From: an uncultured Bariatricus sp.
GTDB taxonomy: Bacteria > Bacillota > Clostridia > Lachnospirales > Lachnospiraceae
NCBI GenBank assembly: GCA_934307065.1
Contig: CAKRCD010000018.1
Location: 1 to 38,986 of the forward strand
Length of the DNA stretch: 38,986 bases
Direction: 5' to 3'
Shown: piece after piece, positions 32,164 to 38,897 of the stretch
Layout: each line of letters begins with the position of its first letter
How positions within the stretch are numbered: position 1 is the stretch's first letter
Program-made: the position numbers and the translations under genes
Notes under the pieces: generated by a model
What the model saw: only the letters and a program-made list of their open reading frames with translations
Database searches by the model: none
What the model was told of the DNA's origin: nothing

Positions 32164-32826
32164 CTAGTACATGTTTGCACATTTCTTTTCCAGAAGTTTA
32201 TGTAACAACCCAAGCACAAAGATAATCAGCCAGTAAACTAACATAACGGCTGCATAAATTTCAAAATAACGGAAGGTTCTTGCGCCTTCAATCTTAGCTG
32301 CTCCCATAATATCCGGCACACCAAGCATAAACGCAAGTGATGTCATCTTAATCAGATTAATCACATCATTGAATAACGGCGGCAATGCCACACGGACTGC
32401 CTGTGGGATAATAATTCTGGTTACAAGCTGAAGATTCTTCATTCCCAGAGAATATGCTGCCTCCTTCTGTCCTTCGTCTACAGACAAAAGCGCACCTCGG
32501 ATACTCTCTGACATAAAAGCACCTTCATTCATACTCATGACTACCGCAACAGCAATAAGCGGGGTCATATCTCTTACGAATGCACTATAGAGTGCAACTC
32601 CGTAATAGAAGAAATAAAGTTGCGCCACTACCGGTGTTCCACGCATGATTGACACATACACTCGTGTAATCTGATACAGAACCGGAATTTTGTAATAACC
32701 AATGATTGCAATAATCACTCCCACCAATAAAGCAAATATTGTTGCGGCTATGGTAAGCTCGAACGTAACATTTACCTTACTTGCAATGATTGGGAGTACC
32801 TCCATAAAATAACTCACTTTAAACAT
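32164..32826 (-). CDS. Polar amino-acid ABC transporter permease (YxeN/TcyB type)
   Basis: A 220-aa permease with the HisM/GlnP layout: ITRVYVSIMRGTPVVAQLYFFYYG near residue 60, and the EAA loop AAYSLGMKNLQLVTRIIIPQAVRVALPP. TSLAFMLGVPDIMGAA closes the core. The start at 32826 (MFKVSYF, GGAG nine nt upstream) matches family length; an earlier in-frame reading adds 40 codons without a site. First gene of the permease-binding protein-ATPase-amidohydrolase set. Confidence 0.9.
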   Translation of the reverse strand: MFKVSYFMEVLPIIASKVNVTFELTIAATIFALLVGVIIAIIGYYKIPVLYQITRVYVSIMRGTPVVAQLYFFYYGVALYSAFVRDMTPLIAVAVVMSMNEGAFMSESIRGALLSVDEGQKEAAYSLGMKNLQLVTRIIIPQAVRVALPPLFNDVINLIKMTSLAFMLGVPDIMGAAKIEGARTFRYFEIYAAVMLVYWLIIFVLGLLHKLLEKKCANMY

Positions 32827-32948
32827 CGCATTTACTCCAGACTTTATATAAGTTTTCTTGCATACGCAAAATATTTTAATATTTTTTCTCAATATTACAT
32901 CGTTTGAAATTGACAAAACGAAATATATTTTTTGTATTTTCTGCACAT

Positions 32949-32977
32949 TTTCTATAAATACGCATTATTTATAGAAA
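32949..32977. promoter_or_regulatory. 29-bp palindrome upstream of the amino-acid ABC operon
   Basis: Arms TTTCTATAAATA and TATTTATAGAAA, perfect over 12 bp, around CGCAT. It is about 125 nt before the permease start and in a stretch with TATAAA-like -10 hexamers. It reads as a regulator site rather than a terminator, having no useful T-run. The regulator is unknown. Confidence 0.5.
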
Positions 32978-33003
32978 TCATTTATAATTTGAATTAACAC
33001 AAA

Positions 33004-33050
33004 AAGAACCGCTGTATCATGGATTTATTCTCCATTTCACAACAGTTCTT
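33004..33050 (-). terminator. Terminator of deoC
   Basis: On minus AAGAACTGTTGT pairs with ACAGCGGTTCTT through two G-U wobbles, with an inner ATGGA/TCCAT pairing; TTTTTGTG follows. Wobbles occur only in the minus RNA, fitting minus-strand use. Confidence 0.7.
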
Positions 33051-33103
33051 TTCTTTCTCTATTTTCAGACTTTTTATATGCCAAATTCTTTATACAATTT
33101 CTG

Positions 33104-33757
33104 TTACTTATTTTCTTTGAGTAATTTGATTGCGGAACTGGTTCCGATACGGTCACATCCCGCCTCTAAAAATGCTTCCATATCCGCCACACTCCGTACT
33201 CCACCGGCAGCTTTCATTTTTACATGTTTACCTATATGCTTTTTGAACAGTAAAATATCTTCCATGGTTGCACCACCGGTTCCAAATCCAGTGGAAGTTT
33301 TGATATAATCTGCCCCGGCATCTGTAACGGCTTTGCACATGGCAATCTTTTCTTCTTCCGTCAGATAACAGGTCTCAATAATTACTTTAAGAATATGATT
33401 TCCTGCTGCCTTTTTAACAGAACGGATTTCGTCTGCCACAAAATCATAATTCCCGTTTTTTACTTCTGCAATATTGATAACCATATCAATTTCATTGGCT
33501 CCATCCGCAATCGCCTGCCTGGTTTCTTCTACCTTTGCGCTAGTCGTACTATATCCCAGCGGGAATCCGATTACCGTACAAATATTGAGTTTATCTCCAT
33601 ATTTTTCATGAATCTGTCCCACGTAAGAGGGCGGAACACATACAGAAGCAGTTGCATATAGGATAGCTTCCTCACATAGCTTCTGAATATCCTCCCATGT
33701 GGCAAATGCTTTTAATAAGGTATGGTCTACGTGCTTTAAAATCTCTCTGGTTTCCAT
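33104..33757 (-). CDS. deoC: Deoxyribose-phosphate aldolase
   Basis: A 217-aa class I aldolase, full family length. It cleaves 2-deoxyribose-5-phosphate to glyceraldehyde-3-phosphate and acetaldehyde in deoxynucleoside salvage. DHTLLKAFATWEDI, GFPLGYSTTSAKVEE, EIDMVINI, LKVIIETCYLT, ADYIKTSTGFGTGGAT and HVKMKAAGGVRS (Schiff-base Lys in KAAGG) are all typical. Monocistronic with its own promoter and terminator; cytosolic. Confidence 0.97.
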   Translation of the reverse strand: METREILKHVDHTLLKAFATWEDIQKLCEEAILYATASVCVPPSYVGQIHEKYGDKLNICTVIGFPLGYSTTSAKVEETRQAIADGANEIDMVINIAEVKNGNYDFVADEIRSVKKAAGNHILKVIIETCYLTEEEKIAMCKAVTDAGADYIKTSTGFGTGGATMEDILLFKKHIGKHVKMKAAGGVRSVADMEAFLEAGCDRIGTSSAIKLLKENK

Positions 33758-33799
33758 AATCTATATGTCCTTTCTCAATTTTTCAAGTTTCTATACCTT

Positions 33800-33828
33800 A
33801 TTCTAATAAAATGCCCCTGAAGAATCAA
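33800..33828 (-). promoter_or_regulatory. Sigma-A promoter of deoC
   Basis: TTGATT (33828-33823), 17 nt and TAGAAT (33805-33800) on minus, about 40 nt before the start codon. Confidence 0.65.
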
Positions 33829-33884
33829 TACTGTTTTCCGGCAAGTATATCCGGAATCTTCTGACTGTAAATCATGTAAAAATA

Positions 33885-35069
33885 TCAGACTTCATTCAAT
33901 ATATTTGCCAGCGTATTGCGAATAATCCGCCGGTTAATCGGCTTCTCAATCTGTCCATTCATTCCTGCTGCAAAGCATTTTTTCTTATCTTCTTCAAAAG
34001 TATTGGCAGTCAGTGCCACTATGGGAATTCCGGCAAGTGCCGGTTCTTTCATTCGCCGGATTTCTCTGGTCGCTTTATACCCATCCATTACCGGCATCTG
34101 AATATCCATCAATATCAAATCGAAATATCCGCTTCTGGAATGAATTACCTTATCGATTGCCTCCACCCCATTTGCTGCTTCTTCAATCAGAAAACCTTCG
34201 TCTTTCAAAAGTGCCGATGTAATCTCTCTGTTTAATTCATTATCTTCCACAATCAATACACGTTTTCCGTGAAAGCAGCCCGTGGTAATACTATTTTCAT
34301 TCTCTGCAAAATATTTTTCACTTTCTTCTGACATCACTTCCAGTTTAAGGTCAATGACAAATTCCGTTCCCTGCCCCAAAACGCTGTGCACGGTAATGGT
34401 TCCGCCCATCAGTTTTGTTAGTTTTTGAATAATGGTAAGACCGATTCCGCAGCCTTCCACTCCGCTATTTGTAGAATTCTGTTCCCGCTCGAAGATTTCA
34501 AACACATGCTTTTGGAATTCTTCACTCATTCCAATCCCCGTATCCTTAACACCAATCCGGTATGGAAGCTTTCCATTTACCATTTCTCCATTCTGCCAGA
34601 TTCCAAATGTTACCATGCCACCGGGCAATGTGAATTTCTTTGCATTGCTAAGCAGATTCATACAGATTTGTGTAAGTTTCCCCTTATCCGCAAGCACATT
34701 TTTCTCCTGCACCTCACAGGAAACCACAAAATCCAATCCTGCTTTTTGCATATCAAGCTCATAAACATCCCGTATCTGCGTGGCAAATTGCTTTAAGTCG
34801 AGTTCCGACACTTCTACTTCTACTTCTCCATTTTCCATATGTGAAAGTTCCAGCACTTCTCCCAAAAGCTTCATCAGTACTTCGCTGGATCGTTTCACTT
34901 TATCAATCGCTCTTATGACAAGTTCCTCGTCTCCCGGATTCTTTGCAATCATGTCTGCAAATCCCATAATCGCATTCATTGGTGTTCGTATATCATGAGA
35001 CATATTAAACAAAAATGTATGCTTCTCTCTATCTTCTAATGTTTCCTGCTCTCTTATCTGCTCAAGCAT
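33885..35069 (-). CDS. Hybrid histidine kinase without sensor domain
   Basis: A 394-aa soluble protein. HisKA domain has the phospho-acceptor in FNMSHDIRTPMNAIMGF (H25). HATPase_c has the N box (CMNLLSNAKKF), G1 (VKDTGIGM) and G2 (EGCGIGLTI). A C-terminal receiver domain runs from RVLIVEDNELNRE, with D322 in LILMDIQMPVMDGY and the conserved Lys in IEKPI. There is no membrane segment or sensory domain: only about 15 residues precede HisKA. The start at 35069 follows AAGGAG at seven nt; an upstream ATG seven codons earlier overlaps that site. No promoter reads into it convincingly in this orientation; the inverted-repeat segment upstream is the likely switch. Confidence 0.85.
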   Translation of the reverse strand: MLEQIREQETLEDREKHTFLFNMSHDIRTPMNAIMGFADMIAKNPGDEELVIRAIDKVKRSSEVLMKLLGEVLELSHMENGEVEVEVSELDLKQFATQIRDVYELDMQKAGLDFVVSCEVQEKNVLADKGKLTQICMNLLSNAKKFTLPGGMVTFGIWQNGEMVNGKLPYRIGVKDTGIGMSEEFQKHVFEIFEREQNSTNSGVEGCGIGLTIIQKLTKLMGGTITVHSVLGQGTEFVIDLKLEVMSEESEKYFAENENSITTGCFHGKRVLIVEDNELNREITSALLKDEGFLIEEAANGVEAIDKVIHSRSGYFDLILMDIQMPVMDGYKATREIRRMKEPALAGIPIVALTANTFEEDKKKCFAAGMNGQIEKPINRRIIRNTLANILNEV

Positions 35070-35103
35070 AGATTTTCTCCTTCTCCTCATGCAAGGAAAT
35101 GTT

Positions 35104-35129
35104 AAACAACAGAATTTTCGTTCTGTTGT
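35104..35129 (+). repeat. Left inverted repeat of the invertible segment
   Basis: A 26-bp sequence built as arm ACAACAGAA, asymmetric spacer TTTTCG, arm TTCTGTTGT, plus flanking bases. Its exact reverse complement is at 35448-35473. Two nine-bp inverted arms around a six-bp spacer is the layout of a tyrosine-recombinase core site. It lies 35 nt upstream of the kinase start codon. Confidence 0.85.
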
Positions 35130-35202
35130 TTTCGTGCATCAGGCGCATAGTAATAAGCTTCCGAGCATCTGTTTCAGAAAGGTTCACAGCGAAGAAATCT
35201 GC

Positions 35203-35261
35203 TTTTTACTCTTTATCTGTCTTGGATTGACAACAAGACAAAACAGATTTTATTTTTTTTC
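35203..35261 (+). terminator. Plus-strand terminator inside the invertible segment
   Basis: ATCTG-TCTTG pairs with CAAGA and CAGAT with an internal bulge, followed by TTTTATTTTTTTTC on plus. After inversion it would face minus and shield the kinase promoter from recombinase read-through. Confidence 0.5.
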
Positions 35262-35275
35262 ATATATAGCGCAAC

Positions 35276-35313
35276 AAAAATAGGCTGGGCAAAGAAGTTC
35301 CGTTGTCCAACCT
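35276..35313 (-). terminator. Minus-strand terminator inside the invertible segment
   Basis: On minus AGGTTGG pairs with CCAGCCT (one G-U), closing a hairpin that is followed by ATTTTTGTTG. In the present orientation it would stop read-through from the recombinase gene into the kinase. Confidence 0.65.
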
Positions 35314-35386
35314 GATTTTGATGCAAAGGTCTCAAAATCGTATTTGTTATTTTATGAAGCAGGTATGTAAGTAATCCAAACATTCA

Positions 35387-35415
35387 TTGAAATCCAGAGG
35401 CAGATTGTGTATAAT
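35387..35415 (+). promoter_or_regulatory. Invertible sigma-A promoter
   Basis: TTGAAA (35387-35392), a 17-nt spacer and TATAAT (35410-35415). The strongest promoter in the segment. It fires toward the right repeat and would make antisense RNA to the end of the recombinase gene. When inverted it would start about 86 nt upstream of the kinase ATG. Confidence 0.8.
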
Positions 35416-35447
35416 TTTAATATAAATGATTGGATTGAGATTGAGTT

Positions 35448-35473
35448 ACAACAGAACGAAAATTCTGTTGTTT
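35448..35473 (-). repeat. Right inverted repeat of the invertible segment
   Basis: Exact reverse complement of 35104-35129, with spacer CGAAAA on plus. It ends one base before the recombinase stop codon (35475-35477), so the cross-over site abuts the recombinase gene. Confidence 0.85.
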
Positions 35474-35474
35474 C

Positions 35475-36326
35475 TTATATCATCACTAACCCCATCCGCT
35501 CTATCTGCCTTGCATGGACATTTCCACTTTCTGCTGTATAAATCCGTGTCGTGCTTACACTTGAATGTCCAAGAATATCTGCCAGTCTGGACAAATCTTT
35601 TTCTCTTGCATAGTATGTTCTTGCAAATAAATGCCGCAGATTATGCGGAAATACTTTTTCCGGTTCCACTCCGGCTTTCTCACAAAGTGCTTTCATTGCA
35701 CGCCAGATATTGGAACGATCCATTGGTCTTCCCGTTCTCGTCACAAACACCATTCCTGTTGCTCTTTTTTGTTTTTTAAGATATCGTTTTATCAATTCGC
35801 ACAACTTGGCCGGCAGGAAAACAACTCTGTATTTTCCTTTATTGCTTACGCTCACTCTCCCGCTCCGAACAGCCTCTACAGTAATATATTTTAGCTCCGA
35901 CACGCGAATTCCTGTAGCACATATAGTCTGAATTACCAGGGCTAACCGCTCATCTTTCTTTTCTTTCGCAGCGCATACCAGCTTTTGATAATCTGATTTC
36001 GTCAGTTCCTTTTGCTCATCCTGAAATAAAACCTTCTGCATTTTCATTTGACGTATAATCAAGTCATTCCAGTTCATAAATTGAAAAAATCCATTTATGG
36101 CTGCCAGCATAGCATTGACTGTAGCAAGGGCATACTGCTCTATAAGCATTTGCTTCCACTGAATTAAATGACTTTTTGTCAGTGTCCTGCCTTGCATGGA
36201 CATATATAGCTGCAACAGACAATACTCATATTTCTGTACGGTCGCACTACTACGCTCACTTTCACATAAATGGATTTTATATTCTTCTATTTGTTCTAAT
36301 GTCAATCTTCTGTTTTCACTTGTCAT
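35475..36326 (-). CDS. Tyrosine recombinase/integrase, likely DNA invertase for the adjacent segment
   Basis: A 283-aa XerC/D-like recombinase. The N-terminal SAM-like core-binding domain (residues 1-100) is followed by the catalytic domain with Arg in CATGIRVSEL, the Lys hairpin region VSNKGKYRVVFLP, HNLRH, LGHSS and the nucleophile Tyr in TRIYT. No Arm-type N-terminal domain and no phage genes nearby, so it fits a stand-alone site-specific invertase rather than an element integrase. AAGGAGG precedes the ATG. Its stop lies beside the right inverted repeat. Confidence 0.9.
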   Translation of the reverse strand: MTSENRRLTLEQIEEYKIHLCESERSSATVQKYEYCLLQLYMSMQGRTLTKSHLIQWKQMLIEQYALATVNAMLAAINGFFQFMNWNDLIIRQMKMQKVLFQDEQKELTKSDYQKLVCAAKEKKDERLALVIQTICATGIRVSELKYITVEAVRSGRVSVSNKGKYRVVFLPAKLCELIKRYLKKQKRATGMVFVTRTGRPMDRSNIWRAMKALCEKAGVEPEKVFPHNLRHLFARTYYAREKDLSRLADILGHSSVSTTRIYTAESGNVHARQIERMGLVMI

Positions 36327-36471
36327 CGTATAGCCTCCTTTTTGCTGATAAATGTATTTTACCGAACATAAAAGAATTTATACGATATTACCGCTATCTT
36401 ACACTTGCTGTTTACATCTGTCTCTACTACAAACAAAATCGACACGGCCAATGCCAATGAGTTTGATAAAG

Positions 36472-37422
36472 CTATCGAAACAGCTTCCTTCCAAAGTTAT
36501 ATAAGGCATTCTGCCATACTACGGTCCAGTGTCCACCTTCCATATCATAGAAAATATGGTCAATTCCTTGTTCGTTCATATAATCATGCAGTTCATAGGT
36601 CACTTTCCCGCAGACATCATCACTTCTGCCAACTGCCAGCATCAGTACTTTAAACGGTTCTACTCCTTCCGGGAGTGTCAAATCTTCAAGCGGTGTTTCC
36701 ACCCGTGTGGTATCATTTGCCGCAGCAACTGCTGTCGCAGAGGAAAATGCACCCACGTATTCAAACAATTCCGGATAAGTATATGCCGCAGCCAGTGCAT
36801 TTCTGCCGCCCATGGAATTTCCTGCCACTGCAGTATTCTCCCTGCCCCGCTTTACCGAATAATTTGCTTCTATATAAGGCATTACATTATGCACCAGTTC
36901 CTCCGTTGTATGGTTAAAGAAGGAAATACTCTGCCAAAAATCCAGTCCGTCCGCGCTCTCATTTTCATTAATATTACTGTTTGGACAGACTACAATCATC
37001 TCAGGCACATTTTCAAAATAATACAAATTCTGAAGAATCACATCTGCTTCTTTATTATGCCAGGTCCGATGGCTTCCGCCATACCCATGGAGCAGGTAAA
37101 GCACCGGATATTCCTTGTTCTCCCTGTAATCTGCAGGTAAAAATACCATGGCATGCCGCATGCTGTCTGTGATGTCCGAATGATACGTGATCGTCTCCGG
37201 TAAACGATAGACATAACCCACCTGCTTTTTCACAAAATACGGATTTGGTGTTTCTACAATGACTCCGTCCTCGTTTTCATTTTCATGATATTCCTGAATC
37301 TCCGCTTCAATTTGAAATTTCGTATTGCGCGCCTGCACCTGATAGCTTTCTATAACAAGAACTGCTGCAAATACAAGCAGCAGTCCCATCCTAAAACATC
37401 TGTTTTTCTCTTTCTTTAACAT
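36472..37422 (-). CDS. Secreted or membrane-anchored alpha/beta-hydrolase (esterase D family)
   Basis: A 316-aa protein with an N-terminal signal or anchor helix (MGLLLVFAAVLVIESYQVQA). Core of the PF00756 esterase family: FLPADYRENKEYPVLYLLHGYGGSHRTW, nucleophile elbow VAGNSMGGRNAL (Ser of GNSMG), and closing GGHWTVVWQNALYNF with the catalytic His. Related enzymes are feruloyl and acetyl-xylan esterases, S-formylglutathione hydrolases and siderophore esterases; the substrate is undetermined. The start at 37422 is chosen from TGGGTGG eight nt upstream. Last gene of the PadR-HAAS-SdpI operon. Confidence 0.8.
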   Translation of the reverse strand: MLKKEKNRCFRMGLLLVFAAVLVIESYQVQARNTKFQIEAEIQEYHENENEDGVIVETPNPYFVKKQVGYVYRLPETITYHSDITDSMRHAMVFLPADYRENKEYPVLYLLHGYGGSHRTWHNKEADVILQNLYYFENVPEMIVVCPNSNINENESADGLDFWQSISFFNHTTEELVHNVMPYIEANYSVKRGRENTAVAGNSMGGRNALAAAYTYPELFEYVGAFSSATAVAAANDTTRVETPLEDLTLPEGVEPFKVLMLAVGRSDDVCGKVTYELHDYMNEQGIDHIFYDMEGGHWTVVWQNALYNFGRKLFR

Positions 37423-37458
37423 TCTGCATCCACCCAAGTCCATTTCCACTTATCTGCA

Positions 37459-37836
37459 TTATTTACGGTTTCCATATTTATCGAATGTCTTTCTCAGAGC
37501 CTTCTCTGTCGGGAAAATAGAAGCGATCATCACACAGATTTGAACAGTTTCCAACACCACAGTCATAATTCCTATCGTATCAGTACTGCTTTTCACAAAT
37601 GGAAGTTGTACAAGCACGGACGGAATCAGCATAATGAGTCCAATCTTATACCAAAGTCTCCCACAGTAATCATGCGCAAACTTCCAGGTATCTTCATTCT
37701 TCATAGACATCGATGTACGATATCCATATACTCCATTGATACTCTTCGGTGCATGCTTATACATGATTCTCCCGAAAATAATCATCAAAAGCGGAACCAA
37801 CAAATTACAAATAAACATCGCAATCCAAAATCCCAT
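37459..37836 (-). CDS. SdpI-family membrane protein
   Basis: A 125-aa protein with three to four hydrophobic helices. NGVYGYRTSMSMKNEDTWKFAHDYCGRLWYKIG (residues about 35-67) is the conserved SdpI core (YGYRT...S..N...W..A). SdpI is the B. subtilis immunity protein against the SdpC toxin; most homologues have no toxin partner and are of unknown role. ATG 37836 has GAAGG eight nt upstream. It lies between the HAAS/DUF3887 gene and the esterase gene. Confidence 0.85.
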   Translation of the reverse strand: MGFWIAMFICNLLVPLLMIIFGRIMYKHAPKSINGVYGYRTSMSMKNEDTWKFAHDYCGRLWYKIGLIMLIPSVLVQLPFVKSSTDTIGIMTVVLETVQICVMIASIFPTEKALRKTFDKYGNRK

Positions 37837-37848
37837 AATCTTCACCTT

Positions 37849-38496
37849 CTATTTCAAATACAAACCGGCCAGTTTCATGTGCTCATCAAACGTGATGGTG
37901 TAAGTCACACTGACATTTTCATAAGAAGCATTCACCTGACAAATGACGTAATGCTGACCTTTTTGTGTTACTTCCTGAGAGTAAATACTTCCAAGTGCGG
38001 TTCTTTCGCCCCAGTTACTACTTAAGTCTTCCTTTGCACCGACCATGGTGGCCTTTGTCAATGCGGATTTCAATTGGTCTATGGACATCTCTTGTAATGT
38101 ATCATAATCATCCTTATCCAATAAGTCAATGACCTCTGTCAGCTTTTGCTCTACTTCCGTCTGATTGAAAATCTGACTGTCTTTCACATCATTGGTTTTT
38201 GGCATAGACCACCGAATAAAGATTCCTGCAATAACGATAAGAAGTACAACCACTATCAGAATCTTATAAAGCTTCTGCCGTTTACATGCTTTCTTCTCTG
38301 CCTCAGAAATGGATTCGTTAAAGCCTTCCGCAATTTCCTCCACACTTCCCATAGAGGACAGAATGCAATCCACTCCTTCACCTGCCTGCATCCGCTCTGT
38401 AATTTCTGCAAGGAGCTGTTTTTCTATATCGCGCTTTTTTCTCTTACTGCAAACCACCTTGTGCGTCACTTGTTTTACATATTTCTCAGGACTCAT
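37849..38496 (-). CDS. HAAS-type helical domain plus membrane helix plus DUF3887 domain
   Basis: A 215-aa single-pass protein. Residues 1-70 form a HAAS-like helical domain (SPEKYVKQVTHKVVCSKRKK; EGVDCILSSMGSVEEIAEGFNES) as found next to PadR regulators. One helix follows (ILIVVVLLIVIAGIFI), then an extracytoplasmic DUF3887 domain (EVEQKLTEVIDLLDKDDYDT...YTITFDEHMKLAGLYL). The start at 38496 overlaps the padR stop by 11 nt and uses GGAGG within padR. It may act as a membrane signal partner of the PadR protein; inference. Confidence 0.75.
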   Translation of the reverse strand: MSPEKYVKQVTHKVVCSKRKKRDIEKQLLAEITERMQAGEGVDCILSSMGSVEEIAEGFNESISEAEKKACKRQKLYKILIVVVLLIVIAGIFIRWSMPKTNDVKDSQIFNQTEVEQKLTEVIDLLDKDDYDTLQEMSIDQLKSALTKATMVGAKEDLSSNWGERTALGSIYSQEVTQKGQHYVICQVNASYENVSVTYTITFDEHMKLAGLYLK

Positions 38497-38836
38497 TCTT
38501 CTTATCCTCCATGATCTTCTCCACACCGGCAGAGATATTTTGCCACACATTCCGAATCTGAATCAGTGCATTTTGTCCCTCATCGGTTATCCGGTAATAC
38601 TTTCTGGAAACCTGCTTACCTTCTGCTTCGCTCCATTCGCTCACTACAAATCCTTCGTCTTCCAACCGATATAAGATAGGGTACAAAGTACCGTCCTTCA
38701 GCGAAAAAATCTGTGCACTTTTTTCCCGGATTTCCTGAATAATCTGATATCCATACTTTGGTTCTTCTTCCATCATTTTTAATACCAGCATATCCAGAAC
38801 ACCCTTCTTCATCTGCTTTTCGTATTTATCATTCAT
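38486..38836 (-). CDS. PadR-family transcriptional regulator
   Basis: A 116-aa winged-helix regulator with YGYQIIQEIREKS, LKDGTLYPILYRLEDEGFV and RKYYRITDEGQNAL. First gene of padR-HAAS/DUF3887-sdpI-esterase. Its promoter is overlaid by a perfect 27-bp palindrome, so autorepression is expected. It is the second PadR-HAAS pair in the window and is diverged from the first. Confidence 0.93.
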   Translation of the reverse strand: MNDKYEKQMKKGVLDMLVLKMMEEEPKYGYQIIQEIREKSAQIFSLKDGTLYPILYRLEDEGFVVSEWSEAEGKQVSRKYYRITDEGQNALIQIRNVWQNISAGVEKIMEDKKNES

Positions 38837-38849
38837 AAAACTGTCCTCG

Positions 38850-38897
38850 TATATACTTTGTAATACAAAGTATATAGTATATTTTAAGGTAAGTCAA
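38850..38897 (-). promoter_or_regulatory. padR promoter with palindromic operator
   Basis: TTGACT (38897-38892), 17 nt and TATACT (38874-38869) on minus. A perfect palindrome of 13-bp arms (TATATACTTTGTA-A-TACAAAGTATATA, written in two halves; 38850-38876) covers the -10 and start. Typical of PadR autorepression. Confidence 0.8.

Larger units (their letters stand above)
35104..35473. mobile_element. Candidate invertible promoter segment (phase-variation switch)
   Basis: A 370-bp segment bounded by perfect 26-bp inverted repeats, with 318 bp between them, no gene inside, and a tyrosine recombinase gene ending two nt beyond the right repeat. Inside are one good sigma-A promoter (plus strand, 35387-35415) and intrinsic terminators in both directions. 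As sequenced the promoter faces the recombinase 3' end; inversion would place it on the minus strand at 35162-35190, facing the histidine kinase. Function is inferred from layout; no inverted reads were available. Confidence 0.75.

Noticed and set aside
33836..33856. TTCCGG/CCGGAA hairpin as terminator of the histidine kinase gene
   Set aside because: Stem of six pairs with no T-run on the minus strand; too weak to call.
35475..36326. Tyrosine recombinase as a sign of an integrated phage or conjugative element
   Set aside because: No excisionase, relaxase, capsid or replication genes nearby and no tRNA attachment site; the inverted repeats beside it give a better explanation.
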